Part shown: in pieces, positions 26,091-35,491 of the stretch
Layout of the letters: each line of letters begins with the position of its first letter
How positions within the stretch are numbered: position 1 is the first letter of the stretch
Notes under the pieces: generated by a model
Database searches by the model: none
What the model was told of the DNA's origin: nothing
The model's input: only the letters and a program-made list of their open reading frames with translations
Source: Lachnospira sp900551945
Lineage (GTDB): Bacteria; Bacillota; Clostridia; Lachnospirales; Lachnospiraceae
DNA: 64,000 nt
Assembly: GCA_048380335.1 (NCBI GenBank)
Contig: DBFCCI010000044.1
Location: forward strand, 10,347 to 74,346
Direction: 5' to 3'
Made by a program: the position numbers and the translations under genes

Positions 26091-26307
26091 GAAAGCCAGA
26101 GTACGAATTTTATAGTTGATAGTGAGAACTAAGTAATTCTAAGATGTGCTGATATTTGTAGTGACAACGGACATGAACGCAATCAATGCGACATCGTGTC
26201 GCTGATTGCTTGCCCTGACGTTTTGTCAGGGCATTATTGTTTTTTGACAGCACAAATAAGAATTACTAAGTTTTCACCATATACTATAAAATTCGCACTC
26301 TGGCTTC
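26091..26307. repeat. Long branched palindrome, family B, copy 1
   Basis: Outer arms of about 57 nt at 26091-26147 and 26252-26307 pair with few mismatches. The core at 26148-26251 is closed by GCTG/CAGC and contains two stem-loops. The first (26179-26209) has GCGACA and TGTCGC at its tip; the second (26212-26232) pairs GCCCTGAC with GTCAGGGC. TGTTTTTTGACAGC then closes the core. A TTTTTTT run after the 3' arm makes it also a strong terminator for the MATE operon. It lies between convergent genes. Confidence 0.75.
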
Positions 26308-26445
26308 TTTTTTTAATATATTTATTATATTGCCTTTATTAAAAATTGCTTTATTGATATTTAGGTTATTAATTATATATTGTTTTGGGTGTAGAGTGGT
26401 GGGAAGAAAAAATAATACCCTTGTTCTGATAATAATAAAATGATT

Positions 26446-27474
26446 TTATTCAGTGGCTTTTTTGGCGTAGTTTGTGGTGACTAACTTTTCGTATGGTATG
26501 TTGTCGGTTAGTTCTCCTGCGTTTTTTAGGATATCGGTTAGAAGGTCGAAGCTGGATTGTTCAAATATTGTGTTGTCTTTCCATGTGTCTTGTGTTTTGT
26601 AACGTTCTACTATTTTTTCTATTGAGTTTAAGTCGGTTTCTGGGAATTGTGGGGCTATTATCTGGGCTATTTCTTTTGAAGTGTGGGTGTTTACATAGTC
26701 GAGTCCTTTTTGGATTGCTTTTGTAAATGAGAGTATTGTGTCGCTATTTTTTTCAATATAGCTTTTCTTTGCAGAGTAAGCTGTGTATGGAACGAAGCCA
26801 CTGTCAACGCCAAGAGAAGCTGTTACATAGCCTGCGTTTTCATTTTCAAGAATGGTTGCGCTAGGTTCAAACTCAACAGTATAGTCACCAATTCCAGAAG
26901 AAAAAGCGGCAGCAGTTGAGCCGAAGTCGACGTTTTGAATTATATTTACATCATTTTTAATATCTATATTATTCTTTTTTAAAATGTATTCTAGTATCAT
27001 TTGTGGCATACCACCTGCTCTGCCGCCGATGATTGATTTTCCTTTTACATTTTCCCAAGTGAAATTATCTTCTTTATTTCGAGCAACAAGGAAGTTACCA
27101 GCTCTTTGAGTGAGTTGGGCAAAGTTGACAATATAGTCATCATAACCTTGTTGATATACATATATAGATGCTTCAGAACCCATAAAGCCAATATCTGCGT
27201 CACCCGATATGAGAGATGTCATAACTTTGTCAGCACCAAAACCTGTTACGAGTTCAAGGTCAATACCTTCTTCCTTAAAGTATCCATTTTCAATTGCAAC
27301 ATATTGTGGTGCATAGAATATTGAGTGAGCAACTTCATTTAATGTAACTTTTTTGTAAGATGTATCATTTTCTTTGCAACCGTACATTATAAAAAATAAA
27401 CAAAATATAAGCAAAAGACAAACGATACATCTAGTTTTCTTAAAGGTTGAAGTGATACATACATTATTATCCAT
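26446..27474 (-). CDS. Lipoprotein substrate-binding protein, NMT1/SsuA type
   Basis: This 342-aa protein has a lipoprotein signal (LLLIFCLFFIMYGC, Cys at about 33) and a periplasmic-binding-protein fold of the taurine/nitrate/thiamine-precursor group. Landmarks are VAHSIFYAPQYVAIENGYF, GADKVMTSLISGDADIGF and KGKSIIGGRAGGMP. It would deliver an organosulfur, pyrimidine or similar ligand to an ABC importer. The permease and ATPase genes are not adjacent, which is unusual. GAGG precedes the ATG. It is convergent with the MATE gene. Confidence 0.85.
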   Translation of the reverse strand: MDNNVCITSTFKKTRCIVCLLLIFCLFFIMYGCKENDTSYKKVTLNEVAHSIFYAPQYVAIENGYFKEEGIDLELVTGFGADKVMTSLISGDADIGFMGSEASIYVYQQGYDDYIVNFAQLTQRAGNFLVARNKEDNFTWENVKGKSIIGGRAGGMPQMILEYILKKNNIDIKNDVNIIQNVDFGSTAAAFSSGIGDYTVEFEPSATILENENAGYVTASLGVDSGFVPYTAYSAKKSYIEKNSDTILSFTKAIQKGLDYVNTHTSKEIAQIIAPQFPETDLNSIEKIVERYKTQDTWKDNTIFEQSSFDLLTDILKNAGELTDNIPYEKLVTTNYAKKATE

Positions 27475-27716
27475 AAATACCTCGTGTGCATAGGAATTTA
27501 TAGTATTTTATGAATAAAAAATAAAAAAGTTACTGTAAAAAATAGCAGATTAATGGTATACTGTATTTAATAAAATTTTAAGGTATATATTATCTTTATA
27601 GAGAATATATGTTTGTTTGTGAATTAATCAAAGATGTTATTAAGACCGAATATACAAAGGCTAAAAGCTTAAATGTTGTCTAATGGTAATAATAGTTGTA
27701 AGAATGAGGAAAAGTT

Positions 27717-28607
27717 ATGAAAATAGATATGCACTGTCACACAAAAGAAGGCTCTATTGACGCAAAGGTAAAAATAGAAAATTATATTAACAAACTTATT
27801 AGCAATGGCTGTAATGGTATGCTTGTAACAGACCATAATTCGTATAATGGTTATAGAAAGTTTAAAGAAATAGCTAATAGAATGAACCTTAAAGAATTTA
27901 CAGTATTAAAAGGAATAGAATACGATACAAAAGATGCAGGTCATATAATAGCAATCTTGCCAGAGCATATCAACGAAAAAATATTAGAAGTTCGAGGAAT
28001 GAAAGTAAAACAGCTTGAAAAGCTTGTACATGGGTTAGGCGGAGTATTAGGCCCAGCTCATCCTTATGGAACAGGATATTATGCGTTTGCAAATACAAAG
28101 TTTGGTAAGAATAATATGAACTTTATCAAGAAGTTTGATTTTATAGAAACATTTAATGCTTGTACAAAGCCACTTGAGAATATGTTAGCTGATAGATTGG
28201 CAGAACGTTTTAATAAATTAAAAACAGGTGGTTCTGATGCTCATAAAGAAGATGTTGTTGGTATGGCATTTACAGAATTTAGCGATATTATAAGAAATAA
28301 TGATGATTTAATATCAGCAATAAAGTCTAATAAGGCTACAAAAGTGCATGGAAATGTTATAGAAAAGAAGCTGAAAAAAAGTAATGTTATAATAGAAGAA
28401 GCAGGCATTATTGGATATTATATTTACAATAGATTAGGTGCGTGGTTGAATAAGGATAAGCTTACAATACTTATGGTTGAACTTCATAATAGATACTTAA
28501 ATGATATACAAGATATCTGTAAGAAATATAATGAACGAAAAGAAGATATGGAGAATATTAGAAAATATATAGATTGTCATTTTAGAGAGAAAAAAGTTGT
28601 TCAATAA
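27717..28607 (+). CDS. PHP-domain phosphoesterase
   Basis: This 296-aa protein has a PHP metal-dependent phosphoesterase fold, with metal ligands in DMHCHTKEGS, VTDHNSYNGY, GPAHPYGTG and KTGGSDAHKED. It resembles the TrpH/YciV group, which hydrolyses 3',5'-bisphosphates or trims RNA 5' ends, and PHP proteins of unknown use. After about residue 215 there is a helical, Lys-rich extension not typical of TrpH. It stands alone between unrelated genes. Confidence 0.8.
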   Translation: MKIDMHCHTKEGSIDAKVKIENYINKLISNGCNGMLVTDHNSYNGYRKFKEIANRMNLKEFTVLKGIEYDTKDAGHIIAILPEHINEKILEVRGMKVKQLEKLVHGLGGVLGPAHPYGTGYYAFANTKFGKNNMNFIKKFDFIETFNACTKPLENMLADRLAERFNKLKTGGSDAHKEDVVGMAFTEFSDIIRNNDDLISAIKSNKATKVHGNVIEKKLKKSNVIIEEAGIIGYYIYNRLGAWLNKDKLTILMVELHNRYLNDIQDICKKYNERKEDMENIRKYIDCHFREKKVVQ

Positions 28608-28839
28608 ATAATCAAATATGTATTTATAAGTTATTTTGTTTTTTTATGTAAGAGTAGGAGCTTGCTTTATATTGTAAAATACCGTTTGTCAAAGAATTAA
28701 GTGAATAGTAATAAAGTATTATTTTAGGAAACTATAAACATGGTACTTGCTTGTATTTGGGGAATATGTTATTTTAACAATGTGTCATACTAAAATATAT
28801 ATTAGGTGTTATATGTTATACTAAAGGAGGGATTGTATA

Positions 28840-30252
28840 ATGTTTGGAAAGGGTAGAAACCATAATTCAGATATTAATAGCAAAGATATTGAACGAATGA
28901 TGCAGGATCTTGACAATATAATTGCTGGTGACTTTGATAAAGTTGATGTATCTGAATATGAAAATCAAATGTATGGAAATAAGCTGAATGAGTTAATTGA
29001 AACTTTTAAAAAGGCTAATAATAACTTTATTATGCGTCTTAATAATGCAATGGAGTCGATTGGTGATAATTCTTACGTTAAAAAGACACAAGACCAAGTA
29101 TTGTCGCAAACAGAAGCTATTTCACAGATGAAAAGTGCTAGTAGTAATATGGAAAGCTCAATCGGTGATATAACTTCATCAATGGCAGAAATAAAAGATA
29201 AGACACATCAAGTTATCAGTGTTGCCAAAAATAGTACAGATACTTTAAATCAAAGTATTAAGGCAGTTAATGAAACATCAGATAGAATAAAATATATTAA
29301 TAGTCAGGTTCAGGAATTTAATGTTAAGATTGACAAAATTAGCGAAATTGTAGACATTGTTAAAAAAGTAGCAAGTCAAAGTAATCTTTTAGCACTTAAT
29401 GCTTCTATTGAAGCGGCAAGAGCAGGCGAAGCAGGTAAGGGCTTTGCAGTAGTTGCTGACCAAGTAAGAGAATTATCAAGTAATACATCTGAGTCGGCAG
29501 GAGATATTGTAAGATACGTTTCAGAATTAAGAGATGATATTAATGCTCTTGCTGTAGATATGAATAGTACAACAGAAAAGCTTTCAGAAGGCAATAGTAA
29601 AGTTGAAGTATCTCTTGAAGAAATAGAAAAGATGAACTTAGAGCTTGTTGAAATTAATAATAATATTGACAATATATTTATTGCTATAGATGTACAGTCT
29701 AATCTTACAAAAGATTTTACAAAGCAGACACAAGCTATTTCTGATAGTTATAAAAATCTATCCGAAGATTGTAGCACAATGGGTACACACGTTTATAAGA
29801 TTGGAAGATATATTGATACTGTTAGAAGTGATATGGTTAGAGGTTTTTCAGAGATTACGCAGCTTGACTGGTTGAGAGTATTTGAAGTTGACCACTTTAT
29901 TCTTATGTGGCGTGTATATAATAATGCAGCAGATTATGAAAGACTTAAAGTTACTCAGCTTAATAATCCAGAAAGTTGTAAGTTAGGAAAATGGATGGCT
30001 TCACAGACAGACGAGCGTATTAAGTCGAGTGCCGAGTTTAAGGAATTAAAAAGAGCGCATGAAGATGTACATAAGTATGCTACATTGTCGTGGGAAGCTA
30101 GAGATAAAGATGATATTCAAGGAGCTTATGATTACTTTGACAAGACTTATGACGCATATTATGTATATCAAAAGGCTATTAAAAATATGGAAAATAGAAT
30201 GAGACAGCTAGGTTATACAGATAAGACAGAGATAGTTATATTTAGAAATTAA
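28840..30252 (+). CDS. Soluble methyl-accepting chemotaxis protein with CZB domain
   Basis: This 470-aa receptor has no membrane segment. The signalling hairpin tip is QSNLLALNASIEAARAGEAG followed by FAVVADQVREL, flanked by long coiled coils. A C-terminal CZB zinc-binding domain follows (VDHFILMWRVY, ESCKLGKW, AHEDVHKYA), which in known proteins senses zinc or hypochlorous acid through its Cys-zinc centre. It should signal to CheA/CheW in the cytoplasm. No che operon is adjacent; a CheX-like/CheY pair lies at 51 kb. AAAGGAGGG precedes the ATG. It ends in a long hairpin terminator. Confidence 0.92.
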   Translation: MFGKGRNHNSDINSKDIERMMQDLDNIIAGDFDKVDVSEYENQMYGNKLNELIETFKKANNNFIMRLNNAMESIGDNSYVKKTQDQVLSQTEAISQMKSASSNMESSIGDITSSMAEIKDKTHQVISVAKNSTDTLNQSIKAVNETSDRIKYINSQVQEFNVKIDKISEIVDIVKKVASQSNLLALNASIEAARAGEAGKGFAVVADQVRELSSNTSESAGDIVRYVSELRDDINALAVDMNSTTEKLSEGNSKVEVSLEEIEKMNLELVEINNNIDNIFIAIDVQSNLTKDFTKQTQAISDSYKNLSEDCSTMGTHVYKIGRYIDTVRSDMVRGFSEITQLDWLRVFEVDHFILMWRVYNNAADYERLKVTQLNNPESCKLGKWMASQTDERIKSSAEFKELKRAHEDVHKYATLSWEARDKDDIQGAYDYFDKTYDAYYVYQKAIKNMENRMRQLGYTDKTEIVIFRN

Positions 30253-30282
30253 AAATAAATTATTTTAGTTATATTATATTAG

Positions 30283-30377
30283 GGGCTGTTGCACTAAGAA
30301 GATTTTATACAAAATATAGATATTTAATTAGTAAATAATTCTATATCTTGTACAAATTTTCGTTAATGCGACAGCCC
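30283..30377 (+). terminator. Long hairpin after the chemoreceptor gene
   Basis: GGGCTGTTGCA pairs with TGCGACAGCCC at the base, and the stem continues inward with TACAAAATATAGA against its near complement. The GGGCTGTTGCAC-type base is shared with the hairpin at 38267. Confidence 0.65.
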
Positions 30378-30409
30378 ATATTGTATTATTATTGCTAATA
30401 ATGTTACTT

Positions 30410-30510
30410 ATATTGCACTCATACTCTAACGGCTAAAACTAGTTGTGTTTTTATATACAATTACTTTCAATTATATTTAAAAGCATATAAAACTAATGAT
30501 TTTCTACAAA
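30410..30510 (-). mobile_element. Right-end relic of an IS200/IS605-like element (decayed)
   Basis: Read on the minus strand, this stretch starts with the codons of a protein end (VENH then TAG, stop at 30493-30495). It continues with about 80 nt that align closely with 42115-42200, including CATTAGT, TATATGCTTT and GTATATAA. It has lost most of the pairing seen in the other copy. It lies between the chemoreceptor and pyrophosphatase genes. Confidence 0.45.
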
Positions 30511-30603
30511 GAATTACACTATTTTAAAGTAATAAAAGTGTTTAACTTTGCTTATAGTGCTAAAAAAAATACATGATACAAAATTTCAAATGTTGTTAAA
30601 AAG

Positions 30604-30632
30604 TTGACAAAACTTTAAAACAGGTATATTGT
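30604..30632 (+). promoter_or_regulatory. Predicted promoter of the pyrophosphatase gene
   Basis: TTGACA and TATTGT are separated by 17 nt, about 80 nt before the start codon. Confidence 0.5.
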
Positions 30633-30710
30633 GATAATAGGATATTAAGGTATTAGGATTAGGAGAAGTTGTAAAACAACGAAAAGTACAAAAAATATAA
30701 GGAAGTAGAT

Positions 30711-32363
30711 ATGTGTAGTAATAATAAACCAATCATAGTAATAGGACATAAGAACCCTGATACAGACTCAATATGTTCAGCTATCTGTTATGCTGATTTA
30801 AAAAGTAAAATAACTAATGAAACCTACATTGCCAAAAGAGCAGGTCATCTTAATGAAGAAACTCAATATGTATTAAAAAAATATGATATAAAAGTTCCAG
30901 AGTATATTAAAGATGTAAGACCACAGGTAAGTGATATTGAAATTAGAAGAACGGAAGGTGTATCAAAAGATATATCTGTAAAAGACGCATGGACTAAGAT
31001 GAAAGACTTAAATGTTGTAACACTTCCTATAACACAAAAAAAACGTTTAATAGGACTTATTACAATTGGAGATATTGCAAAGTCATATTTTGAAGTATAT
31101 GACAGTACAATCCTTGCAACTGCTAAGACTAAGTTTCAAAATATTGTAGATACTCTTAATGGAACAGTAATAACAGGTAATATCAATGAAGTATTTCAAA
31201 AGGGAAAAGTCGTTATAGCTGCTGCCAATCCAGAGATGATGGAAAATTACATAGAAGCAGGCGACATTGTAATATTAGGTAATAGATACGAGGCACAACT
31301 TTGTGCAATAGAAATGGAAGCTAAGTGTCTTATAGTTTGTGAGGGAGCAGGAATTTCAAAAACTATAACTAAAGTAGCCAATGAAAGAGACTGCATAATT
31401 ATAAGCACAAGTTATGATACTTATACAGTAGCAAGACTTATTAACCAAAGTATGCCGATTGAATTTCTTATGAAAAAGAAAGAAGATGGACTTATAAGTT
31501 TTAATACTGATGATTTTATTGAAGATATTCAAGGAATTATGGCAAAGAAGCGCCATAGAGATTTCCCAATTGAAGATAATAAGAATAATTATATAGGTAT
31601 GATTTCAAGACGTAACTTACTTGGTGCAGGCAAGAAGCAGATTATTCTTGTTGACCACAACGAAAAAGGACAGGCTATAAGTGGAATTGAAACAGCCCAG
31701 ATATTAGAAATTATTGACCATCATAGAATTGGTTCAATTGAAACAGTAACACCAGTGTTCTTTAGAAATCAGCCGTTAGGTTGTACAGCTACAATTATTT
31801 GTCAGATGTACCATGAAAATAATATCGAAATAACACCAAAGATAGCATATCTTTTATGCTCTGCTATTATTTCAGATACACTTATTTTCAAATCACCAAC
31901 TTGTACAGCAGAGGATATTAAGGCGTGTCGTGAACTTGCAGATATAGCAGGAATTAATATAGAAGAACATGGTATGGAAATGTTTAATGCAGGAAGTAAT
32001 CTTTCAAGCAAGACAGCTAAAGAAATTATTATGCAGGATTATAAGAAGTTCTCTGTTAATGATATTAAGATTGGTGTAGGACAGATTAATACTATGAGTC
32101 AAGCCGAGATTGACAATATAAGAGGTAAGATTGAAAATTATATTGATAAAGTTATTGCTGACGGTGGAGTAGACATGGTATATCTTCTTATGACTAATAT
32201 AATGACAGAGTCATCAGAAGTTGTATTTGCAGGAAAGAGCGCAGGAAGTGTGCTTGCTAACGCATTTAACGTACAGGTTAATGGCAAAAGTGCCGTTCTT
32301 GAGAAAATTGTATCAAGAAAGAAACAGTTTTTCCCAGCAATTATGGAAACATTACAGCAATAA
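30711..32363 (+). CDS. ppaC: Mn-dependent inorganic pyrophosphatase with CBS-DRTGG insert
   Basis: This 550-aa family II pyrophosphatase hydrolyses PPi to phosphate. DHH-type metal ligands are seen in VIGHKNPDTDSICSA at the start, VDHNE, and EIIDHHRIGS. The DHHA2 part carries SRKKQ near the C-terminus. Between the first motif and VDHNE lie two CBS domains separated by a DRTGG domain (about residues 65-300), the regulatory insert that binds adenine nucleotides. In known clostridial enzymes AMP/ADP inhibit and ATP or diadenosine polyphosphates activate. It has its own promoter and is a single gene. Confidence 0.93.
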   Translation: MCSNNKPIIVIGHKNPDTDSICSAICYADLKSKITNETYIAKRAGHLNEETQYVLKKYDIKVPEYIKDVRPQVSDIEIRRTEGVSKDISVKDAWTKMKDLNVVTLPITQKKRLIGLITIGDIAKSYFEVYDSTILATAKTKFQNIVDTLNGTVITGNINEVFQKGKVVIAAANPEMMENYIEAGDIVILGNRYEAQLCAIEMEAKCLIVCEGAGISKTITKVANERDCIIISTSYDTYTVARLINQSMPIEFLMKKKEDGLISFNTDDFIEDIQGIMAKKRHRDFPIEDNKNNYIGMISRRNLLGAGKKQIILVDHNEKGQAISGIETAQILEIIDHHRIGSIETVTPVFFRNQPLGCTATIICQMYHENNIEITPKIAYLLCSAIISDTLIFKSPTCTAEDIKACRELADIAGINIEEHGMEMFNAGSNLSSKTAKEIIMQDYKKFSVNDIKIGVGQINTMSQAEIDNIRGKIENYIDKVIADGGVDMVYLLMTNIMTESSEVVFAGKSAGSVLANAFNVQVNGKSAVLEKIVSRKKQFFPAIMETLQQ

Positions 32364-32440
32364 TTATGTTATAATAAAGGTGTTTTGTAAAATACTAATT
32401 TATATTGAGTGTAATAAAACATTCAGGAATGGAGTATATT

Positions 32441-33313
32441 TTGAAGAAGTTAAGAAAAGACGACCCTTGCTGGTGTAATAGTGGAAAAGCTTATGGCGAG
32501 TGCCATGCAGCTTTCGATAAGAAAATAGAAGTATTCAAAAAGAAGTTTCATAAAGTACCACCAAGAAGTATAATTAAGAATGAACAACAGCTTCAGGGAA
32601 TGAGAGAAAGTAGTAAGATTAATGTTGCTGTACTTGATTATGTGGCAGAGCATATTAAGGCAGGAATGACAACAGAAGAAATTGACAGAATGGTATATGA
32701 AAAAACAACAGCAATGGGTGGTATTCCAGCACCACTTAATTATGAAGGCTATCCTAAGAGTGTGTGTACTTCAATTAACAATGAAGTGTGTCATGGTATT
32801 CCATCTAATAACATTATCCTTGCAGATGGTGATATTGTTAATGTTGACTGTTCAACAATCTTTAATGGATATTTTTCAGATTCATCAAGAATGTTTTGTA
32901 TAGGAAATGTATCTGAAAAGAATAAAAAGCTTGTAGATGTAGCTAAGGAGTGCGTAGAGTTAGGTCTTAAGCAGGTTAAACCATGGGGACATTTAGGTGA
33001 TGTTGCACAGGCAATTAATGACCATGCGATGGCAAATGGATATTCAGTAGTAAGAGATGTAGGTGGTCATGGTATCGGACTTGAGTTCCACGAAACACCA
33101 TTTGTAAGCTATGTTATTAAAAAAGGTACTGGTATGGTTATGGCACCTGGCATGGTATTTACAATTGAGCCTATGATTAACATGGGTACAGCAGAAGTAT
33201 ATGTTGACGAAGAAAATGGTTGGACAATATATACAGATGATGATGAACCATCAGCACAGTGGGAAATAATGGTTCATGTAACAGAAGATGGCTACGAAGT
33301 TATGTCTTGGTAA
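32441..33313 (+). CDS. map: Methionine aminopeptidase with N-terminal SEC-C motif
   Basis: This 290-aa type I methionine aminopeptidase removes the start Met from nascent proteins. Metal ligands are in VNVDCSTIFNGYFSDSSR, GGHGIGLEFHETP, and FTIEPM. A short zinc-type motif precedes the catalytic domain (DDPCWCNSGKAYGECH), as in many Firmicute enzymes, where it may dock on the ribosome. The best start is TTG at 32441: GGAG lies 6 nt before it and the protein then begins LKKLRKDDPCWC like its family. Upstream ATGs have no RBS. A double hairpin follows. Confidence 0.9.
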   Translation: MKKLRKDDPCWCNSGKAYGECHAAFDKKIEVFKKKFHKVPPRSIIKNEQQLQGMRESSKINVAVLDYVAEHIKAGMTTEEIDRMVYEKTTAMGGIPAPLNYEGYPKSVCTSINNEVCHGIPSNNIILADGDIVNVDCSTIFNGYFSDSSRMFCIGNVSEKNKKLVDVAKECVELGLKQVKPWGHLGDVAQAINDHAMANGYSVVRDVGGHGIGLEFHETPFVSYVIKKGTGMVMAPGMVFTIEPMINMGTAEVYVDEENGWTIYTDDDEPSAQWEIMVHVTEDGYEVMSW

Positions 33314-33394
33314 TTTTTATAAATGAGTGGCTAATTCCAATAGCTTTGATATATAAGGTTAGTTGCTTATTTGAATTGTATAATTAAATATTTG

Positions 33395-33418
33395 TTTTGC
33401 TATAAAAATATAGCAAAA
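33395..33418. terminator. Short hairpin
   Basis: TTTTGCTAT pairs with ATAGCAAAA around an AT loop. It sits just ahead of a stronger bidirectional terminator. Confidence 0.45.
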
Positions 33419-33420
33419 TT

Positions 33421-33477
33421 AAAAACTGTCACAGTAAGAAACTTTTATTAAGCTTTTCTTGTTGTGACAGTTTTTTA
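33421..33477. terminator. Bidirectional terminator
   Basis: AAAAACTGTCACA pairs with TGTGACAGTTTTT. T runs on both strands allow it to serve the methionine aminopeptidase gene and the convergent HTH gene. Confidence 0.8.
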
Positions 33478-33487
33478 ATAAATAAAT

Positions 33488-35221
33488 TTATTCTTCAACG
33501 ATTGGAATTACCATGTTTTCAAAGGCGTTTCGCATTTTAGGGTGTTTAATTAGAAAATGAATTGCGGGCGTTTTATTTTTTGAAACTATTACATATTTTC
33601 CTTCATGTATATAAATCTGTATATTGCGAAAAGCGGAAGAAGAATTGTTTACAATACTATAATTAGAATGTTGCTTTTCATATTCTTGTATTAAGTGTAA
33701 ATGTTCTTGATAGTCATTCCAACTGTAAATAATATCCTTTTCGTAAAACATACCAGAAAGTGGCAGTACAATAGGAAATTGTTCAAATTCTTCTTTTGTT
33801 AGAATTGGCATTTCTTCTGTAATATGACTGTGTTTTAAAATATCATTTGCTAATTTACATTGTGAGTAAAAGTATTTCATAATTTGTTTTTGCTCATTTT
33901 CTGAAATATTATTATGTTTTAAAATTTTATTTAGTAAAGCTTCATTGGCTGTATATAAAGATAATGATGACAAAATAAAATATCTATTTCCTTCTATTTG
34001 AGCATCACTTTGTAAAAGATTGTTAAATTCTTGCATACGTTCTCCACGATAAATCTCCATAAGTGGAGAAGCCTTTGATAAAAGTCGCTTTGCAAGTCGT
34101 TTATAATAAGTTACTTCTTCTTTGTTTTTCGTAAGATAATACTTTCCTTCACTGTGATACCCATTAATAGCTTCACCAGTCAATGCAACATTTCCAGAAA
34201 CTTTAAGGAAATGAGAAAATACATTACCTTGTGAACCGTTTAGATAATAAGGTGATATTTGCCCCGTCATATACATAGGTATCCAACTTTCTAAGCCCAA
34301 CATCATTTCTTCAAAGGAACGGTCTATATAATGTATTTGATTAAGGTGAAGTCCTTTCTTTAACATCATTGCCATACCAAACATCCATTTTTTTGGAAAT
34401 TCTGGGTCTTTAGCCATTTCATTCATTGGCATATCACTATACATAATAACTGGTTCTTTTGACTTTGAAAGCACAGTTGCCTTAAGAAATGATATTTCAC
34501 TGTCCATCATTTCTTTTAACCCAAAGTAACTTCTTGAAGTTGGCAACTGAAAAGGAACAGACGGAACTTTCAATTCATCAAAATGTATAGCTCTTATATA
34601 CTCATAAAGATTAAATTCGTCTAATTTTTCAAGGAAACTTTTCATATAATCTTTAGAATTGTTAGAACAGTTAATAAGCCATTCAGAGAGTAATTTTTGA
34701 TAAGAATTATAATTTGATAACTCATTTATATCACAACCTATTAAGCCGGAAATTACTATTTTTTCAGAATTACTTAAGTATCGTCTTGCAATAAAACTAG
34801 CTACACCAAAAGCAAATTCTTGTGGGTTAGCAGGCTGTCTTTGACCTTTTCGTATTCTTGAAATATAAGAAGCGTCAAAGTTTAGAAACCTAGAAAGTTC
34901 CGAGATACTAACAGGTAAAACATTAAGTAATGTATTAAAGTTAGCTTGTAATTTTGTTACATCTACTGAGTTATTTTTGACAAGCCCAGAAAAATCATCA
35001 GTTACAGCTTGTATTGTAATGTCGCTTATATTTTTACTTTCAGCAATAGCAACAATTCCTTTAACTAGATTAGAAAAATTATCTGAATCCGCTTCTGGAA
35101 CACGTTCACCTGACCTATAACGGCTTATAGTGGCTGGAGAAAGTCCAGAATTATCTGATAAATCTTTAGCCGTACAGTCTAATATTTCTATGTATTCAGA
35201 GAGTTTATCTTTAAATGTCAT
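33488..35221 (-). CDS. Large HTH protein of unknown function
   Basis: This 577-aa protein has two helix-turn-helix regions of the Cro/XRE type near the N-terminus: TAKDLSDNSGLSPATISRYR (about 17-36), and SISELSRFLNFDASYISRIR (about 104-123). The remaining 400 residues are a helical, charged region that I do not recognise. The first HTH is followed by SGERVP and the second by KGQRQP, so they look like a duplicated domain. AGGAGG lies 6 nt before the ATG. It is divergent from the BspA-like surface protein, so it may control that gene; this is inference from position only. Confidence 0.75.
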   Translation of the reverse strand: MTFKDKLSEYIEILDCTAKDLSDNSGLSPATISRYRSGERVPEADSDNFSNLVKGIVAIAESKNISDITIQAVTDDFSGLVKNNSVDVTKLQANFNTLLNVLPVSISELSRFLNFDASYISRIRKGQRQPANPQEFAFGVASFIARRYLSNSEKIVISGLIGCDINELSNYNSYQKLLSEWLINCSNNSKDYMKSFLEKLDEFNLYEYIRAIHFDELKVPSVPFQLPTSRSYFGLKEMMDSEISFLKATVLSKSKEPVIMYSDMPMNEMAKDPEFPKKWMFGMAMMLKKGLHLNQIHYIDRSFEEMMLGLESWIPMYMTGQISPYYLNGSQGNVFSHFLKVSGNVALTGEAINGYHSEGKYYLTKNKEEVTYYKRLAKRLLSKASPLMEIYRGERMQEFNNLLQSDAQIEGNRYFILSSLSLYTANEALLNKILKHNNISENEQKQIMKYFYSQCKLANDILKHSHITEEMPILTKEEFEQFPIVLPLSGMFYEKDIIYSWNDYQEHLHLIQEYEKQHSNYSIVNNSSSAFRNIQIYIHEGKYVIVSKNKTPAIHFLIKHPKMRNAFENMVIPIVEE

Positions 35222-35491
35222 AGTATACCTCCTAAGTATATTTTTTGCTAAATTTATTATACAATAGTTACCTTTGATTATGATACTAAAATTTCCGAAA
35301 TGGCATTGCCTATTTGGAAAGAATTAACAAATTTTAAATAATTTAATTATAATAAGAATTAATAAATCATTAGTTGCTTATAAGCTGTAAAAGCAACAAG
35401 TTATGTTTTCACTTATTATTTAATTTAATAAAAATAAAAGTGGGGACTTGTTTATATTAGTGAAGCTTAAGTTATTGAAAGGAGAAACAAT

